Assembly: GCF_001908185.1 (NCBI RefSeq)
Contig: NZ_LGHM01000227.1
Location: 1 to 39,072 of the forward strand
Origin: Bradyrhizobium sp. AS23.2
GTDB lineage: Bacteria; Pseudomonadota; Alphaproteobacteria; Rhizobiales; Xanthobacteraceae
Direction: 5' to 3'
Length of the DNA stretch: 39,072 bases
The notes beneath the pieces were generated by a model. It saw nothing but the letters and a program-made list of their open reading frames with translations, was not told the origin of the DNA and searched no databases. The translations under genes were made by a program, and so were the position numbers. Positions 10,023-17,788 of the stretch are shown here, one piece after another (position 1 is the first letter of the stretch; each line of letters opens with the position of its first letter).

Positions 10023-11054
10023 TCAGCTCTTTTCGGGCTGGCGGGCGATCCGTTCCAGGAGGCGCCGGATCTCGCGGTTCTGTTCGCCCTGGCCGTCGGC
10101 CCATTCCCGGATCATCTGCTGCTCCGTGCGCATGTGCGAGACCAGCGCCTGGATGGCTTCGGCAAGGCTCGCCATGGCCGCCGTGGTGCCGCGGCTGGCG
10201 CTGCCTTCCTCGAGCACGGAGCGCAGACGCTCGACCGCAGCCTGGAGTTCACCGCTGGCAACACCGCCGCCGGAGGCGGCAACGGCAACCTCGCCGCGGC
10301 CATATTCGCGCACGGTGGTGGCGAGCCAGTCTTCGAGATCCGTGTAGAAACGGTTCTGCGCCTGGCTCGATTGCAGGTCGAGAAAGCCGAGGATAAGCGA
10401 GCCGGCGAGGCCGAACAGCGAGCTGGAGAACGAGATGCCCATGCCGCCGAGCGGGGCGGCGAGGCCCTCCTTCAGCGTGTCGAACAGGGCCCCGGCGTCG
10501 CCCCCGACCTTCAGGCCGCCAATAATCGCGCCAACCGAGCCGACCGTCTCGATCAGGCCCCAGAAGGTGCCAAGCAGGCCGAGGAAGACAAGCAGCCCCG
10601 TCAGGTAGCGGGAGATATCCCGGGCTTCGTCGAGGCGGGTCGCAATCGAGTCCAGCAGATGGCGCATGGTCTGCTGCGTGATCGTCATGCGTCCGGTCCG
10701 CTCGCCGCCGAGGATCGCCGCCATCGGGGCCAGCAACCGCGGGTGGCCGCTCGGCACCAGCCCCGGGTCGGCCATCCGGAAGCTGTTGACCCACCTCACT
10801 TCGGGGTAGAGCCGGATGACCTGCCGGAAGGAGAGGATGATGCCGATGACAAGAACCGCGCCGATCAGCGCGTTGAGGCCCGGATTGAAGAAAAAGGCAT
10901 TCGTTATCTGCTTGTAGAGCACCACGGAGATCAGAGTGCAGAGCACCAGGAAGACCAGCATCCGCACGAGAAACACGCTGGGCGACGACAGTTTGGTGAG
11001 TTCGATGTCCATATAAGGCGAGGTGCCTGACGGCGTGCGCATAGCCGATGTCAT
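10023..11054 (-). CDS. MotA/TolQ/ExbB-like proton channel protein
   Basis: The 343-residue membrane protein has two N-terminal helices (about 27-50 and 60-80). The family-typical pair follows: one with GLLVFLGLLGTFWGLIETVG and one with GGMGISFSSSLFGLAGSLILGFLDL. The C-terminal cytoplasmic tail is helical and Gln/Glu-rich. MotA/TolQ/ExbB proteins form the pentameric part of ion-driven stators. It pairs with the downstream OmpA-domain protein, which supplies the Asp-bearing helix. The start is uncertain between ATG at 11054 and the Met at residue 5 or 15, because no good ribosome site is seen. Confidence 0.85.
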   Translation of the reverse strand: MTSAMRTPSGTSPYMDIELTKLSSPSVFLVRMLVFLVLCTLISVVLYKQITNAFFFNPGLNALIGAVLVIGIILSFRQVIRLYPEVRWVNSFRMADPGLVPSGHPRLLAPMAAILGGERTGRMTITQQTMRHLLDSIATRLDEARDISRYLTGLLVFLGLLGTFWGLIETVGSVGAIIGGLKVGGDAGALFDTLKEGLAAPLGGMGISFSSSLFGLAGSLILGFLDLQSSQAQNRFYTDLEDWLATTVREYGRGEVAVAASGGGVASGELQAAVERLRSVLEEGSASRGTTAAMASLAEAIQALVSHMRTEQQMIREWADGQGEQNREIRRLLERIARQPEKS

Positions 11055-11083
11055 CCGTTACGAAAGCCTGAGCGGCCCGCACT

Positions 11084-11386
11084 ATGGCACAGCGCCAGCC
11101 CAAAAAAAAGCGCCGGATACGCCGAATCCGTGGAGAGCTGGGGAACTCAACGCGCAAACCGCGTCAGGGGCGGCTTACGATGCCTCCTTCGCGGGGCAGA
11201 TGATGCGGTCAATCGCCGAGGACACCGAATTCCGCCAGCGCCTGGCATGACGAAGGGCCCACGGCCTTCTTCGCGCAGGTGCTCGGCCCCAACCGCAAAT
11301 GCCCAGCCTGTTTCTACAGGACCGATACGACCACCTTGCAGGAGGCGGAGGAGGAGGCACTGCGCCAGACCATCGTGCAGGAGTGA
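11084..11386 (+). pseudogene. Possible frameshifted remnant of a small basic/cysteine-containing protein gene
   Basis: Three consecutive reading frames look coding. The first is a basic stretch starting at the ATG at 11084 (MAQRQPKKKRRIRRIRGE). Then comes a frame giving AAYDASFAGQMMRSIAEDTEFRQRLA, which stops at 11250. The third, offset, gives HDEGPTAFFAQVLGPNRKC with a CPAC motif and an acidic helix ending at TGA 11384-11386. No single frame joins them, so this may be one gene with two frameshifts. No family was recognised. It is weak evidence; the segment might also be ordinary intergenic DNA upstream of the efflux operon. Confidence 0.3.
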
Positions 11387-11500
11387 TTGCGATCTTCTGT
11401 CGCAGCAGGCCGCGATGGAACCCGACTCACAATCCGGTGAATCCCGAAAAGCGTACAGAACACAGGGTGATAAGGCCGTGTGACATTGAGCCGCCCGCGC

Positions 11501-11515
11501 GATGCGTTGCGTCGC
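11501..11515 (+). promoter_or_regulatory. RegR-box-like site upstream of the RND operon
   Basis: The 15 bases GATGCGTTGCGTCGC match the RegR box GNG(A/G)C(A/G)TTNNGNCGC, recalled from Bradyrhizobium japonicum work, at all fixed positions but one (T for G at position 3). The site also contains the perfect palindrome GTTGCGTCGCAAC (11506-11518). It lies about 105 bases before the start of the efflux gene. In B. japonicum the bdeAB-type pump is, to my knowledge, a RegR target. A TetR-type operator is an alternative. Confidence 0.5.
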
Positions 11516-11619
11516 AACAAGTCCATTCTATCTTGAACACGTCAGCCGCGCGGAATCGCCCAGAACGGGCCAGCGCGGAAGCGTGACTTCGTTTCAACAA
11601 CATCGGGGCACCCCACTTC

Positions 11620-12813
11620 ATGTCAGGACTTCGAGCGCGATCGGCATGCGTTGCAATGATGCTCGCGGCCTTCGCGCCGCTGCTCGCCGGCTGTGGTGAA
11701 TCGAGTTCTACCGCCTCTGCCGCCCAGCCCGCCGATCCTGATGTCAGCATTGTCACCGTGAAACCCCAGCCGCGTGCGGTAGTGCGTGAGCTGCCGGGCC
11801 GCATTGCGCCGACGCGCGTCTCCGACGTGCGGCCGCGCGTGTCCGGCATCGTGGTCGAACGACTGTTCCGCCAGGGCAGCGAGGTGAAGGCTGGCGATCC
11901 GCTCTACCGCATCGATCCGCGTCCGTTCGAGGTCGAGGTGATGGCCAGCGAGGCCGGGCTCGCCAAGGCGGAGGCTGCGCTGATGCAGGCCAAGCAGCAG
12001 GCGCACCGCATCGCCACGCTGACCAGCCAGCGCGCCGCGCCGGAAGCCGAAAATGAGAAGGCGGTGGCGGCGGAGCGCCAGGCCCATGCCGAGGTCGAAG
12101 GCCGCAAGGCCGAGCTCGCGCGCGCCAAGCTCAATCTCGACTATGCCACCGTGCGCGCGCCGATCGAAGGCGTCGTCGGTGCTGCCCTGGTCAGCGAGGG
12201 CGCGCTCGCAGTCCAGAACGAGACCAATCTCGCCACCATCCAGCAACTCGATCCGATCTACGCCGACTTCACCCAGTCGGTGACCGAGCTCAACCAGCTT
12301 CGTCGCGCCTTCGAGAGCGGCGACCTCGAGCGCATCGCGCCCGATGCCGCCAAGGTGCACCTCGTGCTCGACGACAACACCATCTATTCGCTCGACGGCA
12401 AGCTGTTGTTCTCCGACGCCAAGGTCGACGCCTATACCGGCCAGGTGACGCTGCGCGGCGAGTTCCGCAATCCCAAGCGCGAGCTCCTGCCGGGCATGTA
12501 TGTCCGCGTTCGCATCGACCAGGGCCTGGACTCCGATGCCATCGCAGTGCCGCAGCAGGCGATCCAGCGCAATGGCGGTGGCGGCAGCGAGGTGTTCGTC
12601 GTCAAGGACGACAATCGCATCGCAGTGCAGCCGGTGCGCACCGGTTCGGTGCAGGACGGCGTCTGGTTCGTCACCGAAGGCCTCAAGGCCGGCGACAAGG
12701 TTGTGGTCGAAGGTTTCCAGAAGTTCGCGGCCGGAGACAAGGTCAAGCCGCAGTCCTGGTCCGAGGCCGAGGCGAGTGCGGACAACCGGCACGCCCAGCA
12801 GCTCACGCGGTAA
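11620..12813 (+). CDS. bdeA: RND efflux periplasmic adaptor (membrane fusion) lipoprotein, BdeA/AcrA type
   Basis: The 397-residue protein has a lipoprotein signal peptide with lipobox LLAGC (cleavage before Cys about 25). The lipoyl/barrel half VRPRVSGIVVERLFRQGSEVKAGDPLYRIDP follows, then an alpha-hairpin (about 110-170), the matching lipoyl half DYATVRAPIEGVVG and a C-terminal membrane-proximal domain. It links the inner-membrane pump to an outer-membrane channel, which is not encoded here. Context with the RND pump and the neighbouring glycolytic cluster resembles the bdeAB locus of B. japonicum; the symbol is by similarity and memory, so treat it as probable. Confidence 0.85.
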   Translation: MSGLRARSACVAMMLAAFAPLLAGCGESSSTASAAQPADPDVSIVTVKPQPRAVVRELPGRIAPTRVSDVRPRVSGIVVERLFRQGSEVKAGDPLYRIDPRPFEVEVMASEAGLAKAEAALMQAKQQAHRIATLTSQRAAPEAENEKAVAAERQAHAEVEGRKAELARAKLNLDYATVRAPIEGVVGAALVSEGALAVQNETNLATIQQLDPIYADFTQSVTELNQLRRAFESGDLERIAPDAAKVHLVLDDNTIYSLDGKLLFSDAKVDAYTGQVTLRGEFRNPKRELLPGMYVRVRIDQGLDSDAIAVPQQAIQRNGGGGSEVFVVKDDNRIAVQPVRTGSVQDGVWFVTEGLKAGDKVVVEGFQKFAAGDKVKPQSWSEAEASADNRHAQQLTR

Positions 12814-12836
12814 CGCTCGGGCGTCGCAAGTGATTT

Positions 12837-12944
12837 CCTCATCCTGAGGAGCCTGCTGAAAGCGGGCGTCTCGAAGGATGGCCGCGGGGAGAGAGCCGGG
12901 CCTTCATGGTTCGAGACGCGATTCGCGCTCCTCACCATGAGGGG
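12837..12944. repeat. Intergenic palindrome family F between the two RND genes
   Basis: Starts CCTCATCCTGAGGAGC and ends GCTCCTCACCATGAGG, an imperfect inverted repeat. It carries the inner pair CGTCTCGAAGGATGGCC and GGCCTTCATGGTTCGAGACG. This type is common in related genomes. It sits in the 160-base gap between adaptor and pump genes of one operon. Confidence 0.7.
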
Positions 12945-12973
12945 CTAATGAAACAACGAGGGTAAAGCGGCAA

Positions 12974-15900
12974 ATGCCGAGCTTCTTCATCGACAGGCCG
13001 ATCTTCGCCTGGGTCGTCGCGCTGTTCATCTGCTTGATCGGCGCGATCGCGGTGCCGCTGCTGCCGATCGCGCAATATCCGATCATCGCGCCGCCCTCGA
13101 TCTCGATCTCGACCAGCTATCCCGGCGCCTCGCCCGAAAACCTCTACAACAGCGTCACACGTCTGATCGAGGAGGAGCTCAACGGCGCCTCCGGCATCCT
13201 TAATTTCGAATCGACCAGCGACTCGCTCGGTCAGGTCGAGATCATCGCCAATTTCGTGCCCGGCACCGATACGAACGCGGCTTCGGTCGAGGTGCAGAAC
13301 CGCATCAAGCGCGTCGAAGCGCGCCTGCCGCGCGCGGTGATCCAGCAGGGCATTTTGATCGAAGAGGCATCCAGCGCGGTGCTCCAGATCATCACGCTGA
13401 ACTCGACCGACGGCAGCCTCGACGAGGTCGGGCTCGGCGACTTCATGATCCGCAACGTGCTTGGCGAGATCCGCCGTATTCCCGGTGTCGGCCGCGCCAC
13501 GCTTTATTCCACGGAGCGCTCGCTGCGCGTCTGGGTCGATCCCGCCAAACTCGTCGGCTATGGGCTGACGGCTGACGACGTCAACAAGGCGATCGCCGCG
13601 CAGAACGCGCAGGTGGCTTCTGGCAGCATCGGCGCCGAGCCGTCGACTGCGACCCAGCGCACCTCTGCGCTGGTGCTGGTCAAGGGCCAGCTCTCCTCAC
13701 CGGACGAATTCGGCGCCATCATCCTGCGCGCCAACCCTGATGGTTCGACCGTGCGCTTGCGCGACGTCGCGCGTATCGAGGTCGGCGGCCTCAGCTATCA
13801 GTTCAACACCCGCCTCGACGGCAAGCCGACCGCGGGTCTTTCCGTGCTGATGTCGCCGACCGGCAATGCGCTGGCGACCGCGAGTGCGGTCGAGGAGAAG
13901 ATGAAGGAGCTGTCGCGCTTCTTCCCGGCCAACATCACCTATGAGATCCCCTACAACATCACGCCCGTGGTCGAGGCCTCGATCAAGAAGGTGTTGTCGA
14001 CCCTTGTCGAAGCCGTGGTGCTGGTGTTCGTGGTGATGTTCCTGTTCCTGCAGAACATCCGTTACACCATCATCCCGACCATCGTGGTCCCGGTGGCGCT
14101 GCTGGGCGCCTGTACCACGCTGCTGCTCGCCGGCTACTCCATCAACATGCTCTCGATGTTCGGCATGGTGCTCGCGGTCGGCATCCTCGTCGACGACGCC
14201 ATCGTCGTGGTCGAGAACGTCGAGCGCATCATGGCCGAGGAGGGCCTGCCGCCGAAGGAAGCGACGCGCAAGGCGATGTCGCAGATCACCGGCGCCATCA
14301 TCGGTATCACGCTGGTGCTGATGGCGGTGTTCGTGCCGATGGCTTTCTTCCCGGGCTCGGTCGGCATCATCTATCGCCAGTTCTCGGTAACGATGGTGGC
14401 AGCGATCGGCTTTTCCGCTTTCCTCGCGCTGTCGCTGACGCCGGCGCTGTGTGCGACGTTGCTCAAGCCCGTCGCGGCCGGTCACGGTCATGCCAGGAAG
14501 GGCGTGTTCGGCTGGTTCAATCGCATGCTCGAAGGCGGCAAGGAAGGCTATTCCCGCACCGTCAGCTTCTCGCTGAAGCGCACCGGCCGGTTGATGCTGG
14601 TCTATGTCGCGCTCTTGGCCGGCCTGGCCTGGGCCTTCGTCAACCTGCCCGGCGGCTTCCTGCCCGTCGACGACCAGGGCTTCGTCACCACCGACGTGCA
14701 GACGCCGTCGGATTCGTCCTACGCCCGCACCGAGTCCGTCATCGAGAAGGTCGAAAAATATCTGGCGCAGCGGCCGGGCGTCGACAACGTCACCTTCCTC
14801 ACCGGCTTCAGCTTCTCCGGCCAGGGCATGAACACCGCGCAGGCCTTCGTCACCTTGAAGGACTGGTCGGAGCGCGGGCCGAAGGATTCGGCTGCGGCGA
14901 TCGTCGCCGACATCAACCGGGATTTGTCGTCTTCAATCCGCGACGCAAAGATCTCCGCACTGCAGCCACCGCCGATCGACAATCTCGGCAACTCCTCGGG
15001 CTTCTCGTTCCGCCTCCAGGATCGCGGCCAGAAGGGCTATCCGGCCTTGATGCGCGCCGCCGACCAGCTGATCGCCGAGGCCAATGCGAGCCTGGTGCTG
15101 CAGAAGGTCTATGTCGAAGGCCTGCCCGAGGCGGGCGTGGTCAATCTCGTGATCGACCGCGAAAAGGCCGGCGCCTTCGGCGTCACCTTCGAGGACATCA
15201 ACAACACGATCTCGACCAATCTCGGCTCGAACTACATCAACGACTTCCCCAACCGCGGCCGCATGCAGCGCGTCGTGGTGCAGGCGGATGCCCGCGACCG
15301 CATGCGGACCGAGGACATCCTCAACTACAACGTCAAGAACAGCCGCGGCCAGCTCGTGCCGTTCTCGTCCTTCGCGTCAGTCGAATGGGCGCGCGGGCCG
15401 ACGCAGATCACCGGCTTCAACTATTATCCCGCCGTGCGCATCTCGGGCGAGGCCAAGCCCGGATTCACTTCTGGCGACGCGATCGCCGAGATGGAGCGGC
15501 TCGCCGGCAAGCTGCCGCGCGGCTTCGGCTACGAATGGACCGGACAGTCGCTCCAGGAGAAGCTGTCGGGCTCGCAGGCGCCGTTCCTGCTCGGGCTCTC
15601 GGTGTTCGTGGTGTTCCTGTGTCTGGCCGCGCTCTACGAGAGCTGGACCATTCCGCTCGCGGTGCTGCTCACCGTGCCGCTCGGCGTCATCGGCGCCGTG
15701 ATTGCGGCGATGTTGCGCGGCCTGCCGAACGACGTCTATTTCACCGTCGGCCTGATCACCATCATCGGCCTTGCGGCGAAGGACGCGATCCTGATCATCG
15801 AATTCGCCAAGGACTTGCGCAAGGAAGGCAAGCCGCTGGTGGAAGCCACCGTCGAGGCCTGCCGCCTGCGCTTCCGCCCGATCCTGATGACAGGCCTTGC

Positions 15901-16129
15901 CTTCATCTGCGGCGTGCTGCCGATGGCCATCGCCCACGGCGCCGGCGGCGCCAGCCAGCAATCGCTCGGCACCGTCGTGATGGGCGGCATGATCGCGGTG
16001 GTGATTTTGGCGCTGCTGATGGTGCCGGTGTTCTTCGTCTCCGTGCAGCGCGTGCTGGCGGGGGATCGGGAGCCGGCAGCGGCGAAGGAAGGCGAGGCGT
16101 ATGGGCCGCCGGCGCCGGTGAAACCGTAG
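12974..16129 (+). CDS. bdeB: RND multidrug efflux pump, HAE1 family, BdeB/AcrB type
   Basis: The 1051-residue protein has the usual twelve-helix RND layout: TM1 at residues 10-30 (FIDRPIFAWVVALFICLIGAI), the first large periplasmic loop to about 340, TM2-6 containing GILVDDAIVVVENVERIM (the proton-relay Asp pair), TM7, the second loop (about 560-870) and TM8-12. Length and motifs match proton-driven drug/hydrophobe exporters. It forms a trimer in the inner membrane and works with the upstream adaptor. The ATG has GAGGG upstream. The substrate is not predictable; in B. japonicum the related pump affects resistance and soybean symbiosis (family knowledge). Confidence 0.93.
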   Translation: MPSFFIDRPIFAWVVALFICLIGAIAVPLLPIAQYPIIAPPSISISTSYPGASPENLYNSVTRLIEEELNGASGILNFESTSDSLGQVEIIANFVPGTDTNAASVEVQNRIKRVEARLPRAVIQQGILIEEASSAVLQIITLNSTDGSLDEVGLGDFMIRNVLGEIRRIPGVGRATLYSTERSLRVWVDPAKLVGYGLTADDVNKAIAAQNAQVASGSIGAEPSTATQRTSALVLVKGQLSSPDEFGAIILRANPDGSTVRLRDVARIEVGGLSYQFNTRLDGKPTAGLSVLMSPTGNALATASAVEEKMKELSRFFPANITYEIPYNITPVVEASIKKVLSTLVEAVVLVFVVMFLFLQNIRYTIIPTIVVPVALLGACTTLLLAGYSINMLSMFGMVLAVGILVDDAIVVVENVERIMAEEGLPPKEATRKAMSQITGAIIGITLVLMAVFVPMAFFPGSVGIIYRQFSVTMVAAIGFSAFLALSLTPALCATLLKPVAAGHGHARKGVFGWFNRMLEGGKEGYSRTVSFSLKRTGRLMLVYVALLAGLAWAFVNLPGGFLPVDDQGFVTTDVQTPSDSSYARTESVIEKVEKYLAQRPGVDNVTFLTGFSFSGQGMNTAQAFVTLKDWSERGPKDSAAAIVADINRDLSSSIRDAKISALQPPPIDNLGNSSGFSFRLQDRGQKGYPALMRAADQLIAEANASLVLQKVYVEGLPEAGVVNLVIDREKAGAFGVTFEDINNTISTNLGSNYINDFPNRGRMQRVVVQADARDRMRTEDILNYNVKNSRGQLVPFSSFASVEWARGPTQITGFNYYPAVRISGEAKPGFTSGDAIAEMERLAGKLPRGFGYEWTGQSLQEKLSGSQAPFLLGLSVFVVFLCLAALYESWTIPLAVLLTVPLGVIGAVIAAMLRGLPNDVYFTVGLITIIGLAAKDAILIIEFAKDLRKEGKPLVEATVEACRLRFRPILMTGLAFICGVLPMAIAHGAGGASQQSLGTVVMGGMIAVVILALLMVPVFFVSVQRVLAGDREPAAAKEGEAYGPPAPVKP

Positions 16130-16170
16130 GCAAATCGCCAAACCCCGAAGCCCGTACCGATCGAGGGGCG

Positions 16171-16752
16171 TTACTTGGCACACGTTGGCTGAGGCGCGGC
16201 GTCCACCGGCAGGCTCCGCGCCTCCTGGTCCGCTCCGATGTAGAGCGGCCGGCCTTCGCCGCAGCTGCCGCCGGTCCTCAAGCGTTCGCCGGCCTCGAAC
16301 CGCGCCGTCAGGCCGCTCCGGCCGATGTTGCGCCAGAGGGTGATGGTGCCGCCGTCGCAATCGATGTCGCAGAACAGTGCCGGCATGATGCGGTCGCCGA
16401 AGGTGTCGCTCCGGTTGCAGATGGCTTCGCTCGTCAGCAGCTCACCGTTGACGAGTCTGGCCTCGAGCTTCAGCACATAGCGCCAGTCGTAGTCGAGGCC
16501 CGGGGTGCCGCTGCGGAACGGGTGTTCGCCCGGCGGGAAGTGAATCTCCAGGCGCGTTGAGCTCACCTCGCCGATGCTGCGTTGGTCGCGGCGGGGCGAG
16601 GACAGATCGACGGGACGGGCGGGGCTATAGTCCGCGGCAAAGCAAGTGGTGCCGCCACGCGCAGGCAGCAGGGGCTCTATGCGCCACAGGAAAAGCGCCA
16701 GCGCCATCGTAGACCATACAGCAGCGGCGACAACAGCGGCCGTGCGTATCAT
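16171..16752 (-). CDS. Conserved hypothetical exported or anchored protein
   Basis: The 193-residue protein has one N-terminal hydrophobic helix (about residues 5-27) and then a soluble region with cysteine-bearing segments (AICNRSDTFGDRIMPALFCDIDCDGGTI and GGSCGEG), suggesting periplasmic disulfides. I do not recognise a family. It converges on the RND pump gene, with stops about 40 bases apart. Codon use resembles core genes, and no partner gene is evident. Confidence 0.65.
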   Translation of the reverse strand: MIRTAAVVAAAVWSTMALALFLWRIEPLLPARGGTTCFAADYSPARPVDLSSPRRDQRSIGEVSSTRLEIHFPPGEHPFRSGTPGLDYDWRYVLKLEARLVNGELLTSEAICNRSDTFGDRIMPALFCDIDCDGGTITLWRNIGRSGLTARFEAGERLRTGGSCGEGRPLYIGADQEARSLPVDAAPQPTCAK

Positions 16753-16758
16753 TCGCTG

Positions 16759-16850
16759 CTATCTCGATTTCAAGATCTTCAACAGCTCTGTGTGCACGAA
16801 TTCAATGCCGTACACGACGTCGCCCGTCAACGGAGGATCGGCTGGCTTAT
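16759..16850 (-). pseudogene. Remnant of a duplicated inositol monophosphatase 3' end
   Basis: Translated on the minus strand, this stretch gives PADPPLTGDVVYGIEFVHTE followed by LLKILKSR and a TAG stop. It aligns residue for residue with the C-terminus of the intact neighbouring enzyme (GDPLVTGHVVCGNEFVHGEL, VKILRK). DNA similarity is obvious from the AAGATCTTC block onward. Only about 28 codons remain and nothing upstream is recognisable, so it is a decayed partial copy lying about 70 bases past the real gene's stop. Flanking bases 16851-16918 hold nothing else. Confidence 0.75.
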
Positions 16851-16918
16851 GACGACGTCGGAACGTGCCATCCCGCCATCCAACGTATTCAGCACATTCG
16901 CCTTTGGAGTGTCGCCCG

Positions 16919-17704
16919 CTACTTCCTCAAGATCTTCACCAGCTCGCCGTGCACGAACTCGTTGCCGCACACGACGTGGCCGGTCACCAGTGGGTCGCCC
17001 GGCGTTGCGATATCACTCACCGTACCACCCGCTTCGCGCACCATGAGCATGCCGGCGGCGATGTCCCAGGACTGCAAATTGCGCTCCCAATAGCCGTCGA
17101 GGCGGCCGGCAGCGACGAAGGCGAGGTCGAGGGAGGCGGCGCCGAAACGGCGGAGGCCCGCGACGCGGTCCTGGATCGCGGTCATCTCGCGGCGGAATTC
17201 CTCGTGGTCGCCGCGGCCGATATGGGGCAGGCCGCAGGCTACCACGCATTCGTTGAGCTGGCGGCGGCCGGCCACCCGCAGGCGCTGGTCGTTGAGGAAA
17301 ACGCCCTTGCCGCGCTCGGCGATGTAGAGCTCGTCATTGGCCGGGTTGTAGATCACGCCGGCAATCACCGTGCCTTCGCGCGCAAGACCGATCGAGATCG
17401 CGAATTGCGGGATGCCGTGCAGGAAGTTGGTGGTGCCGTCGAGGGGATCGACGATCCAGGTGTGGCTCTTGTCGCTGCCCTCGCGGGTGCCGCCTTCCTC
17501 GCCGATGAAGCCATAGCCCGGCCGCGCCTTGGCGAGGTCCTGGTAGAGGATCTCCTCGGCGCGCTTGTCGGCGAGCGAGACGAAGTTCGCGGGCCCCTTC
17601 AGCGAGACCTGGAGATGCTCGATCTCGCCGAGATCGCGCTTGAGGCTGCGGCCGGCGCGGCGCGCAGCTTTGACCATGACGTTGATAGTGGCGGAATACA
17701 GCAT
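16919..17704 (-). CDS. suhB: Inositol-1-monophosphatase family protein
   Basis: The 261-residue metal-dependent phosphatase has the metal-site motifs GEEGG (about 70), WIVDPLDGTTNFLHG (about 84-98) and WDIAAGMLMVREAGG (about 215-229), all intact. It hydrolyses inositol phosphate or a related sugar phosphate in the cytosol; family members (SuhB) also affect ribosome biogenesis in enterics. The ATG at 17704 begins MLYSATINVMVKAARRAG. It is the last gene of the minus-strand cluster that begins with tkt, 84 bases after the Sel1-repeat gene. Confidence 0.93.
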   Translation of the reverse strand: MLYSATINVMVKAARRAGRSLKRDLGEIEHLQVSLKGPANFVSLADKRAEEILYQDLAKARPGYGFIGEEGGTREGSDKSHTWIVDPLDGTTNFLHGIPQFAISIGLAREGTVIAGVIYNPANDELYIAERGKGVFLNDQRLRVAGRRQLNECVVACGLPHIGRGDHEEFRREMTAIQDRVAGLRRFGAASLDLAFVAAGRLDGYWERNLQSWDIAAGMLMVREAGGTVSDIATPGDPLVTGHVVCGNEFVHGELVKILRK

Positions 17705-17788
17705 GGGCTCTGGTCTTGATCGGGGGAAATGGCGCGAAACCGCGCGTGTTTGAGGGATTGGGTGCCCTGCGAGGGGCCTTGCGTCAAG

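Noticed and set aside
8842..11054. A Zorya-type anti-phage system
   Set aside because: Only the MotA- and OmpA-like proteins are present; no ZorC, ZorD or ZorE gene is in the neighbourhood, and the next gene is a GNAT acetyltransferase.
14449..16560. 703-residue plus-strand frame overlapping the RND pump
   Set aside because: It is a frame-shifted shadow of the pump gene, rich in Arg and Gly, with no domain.
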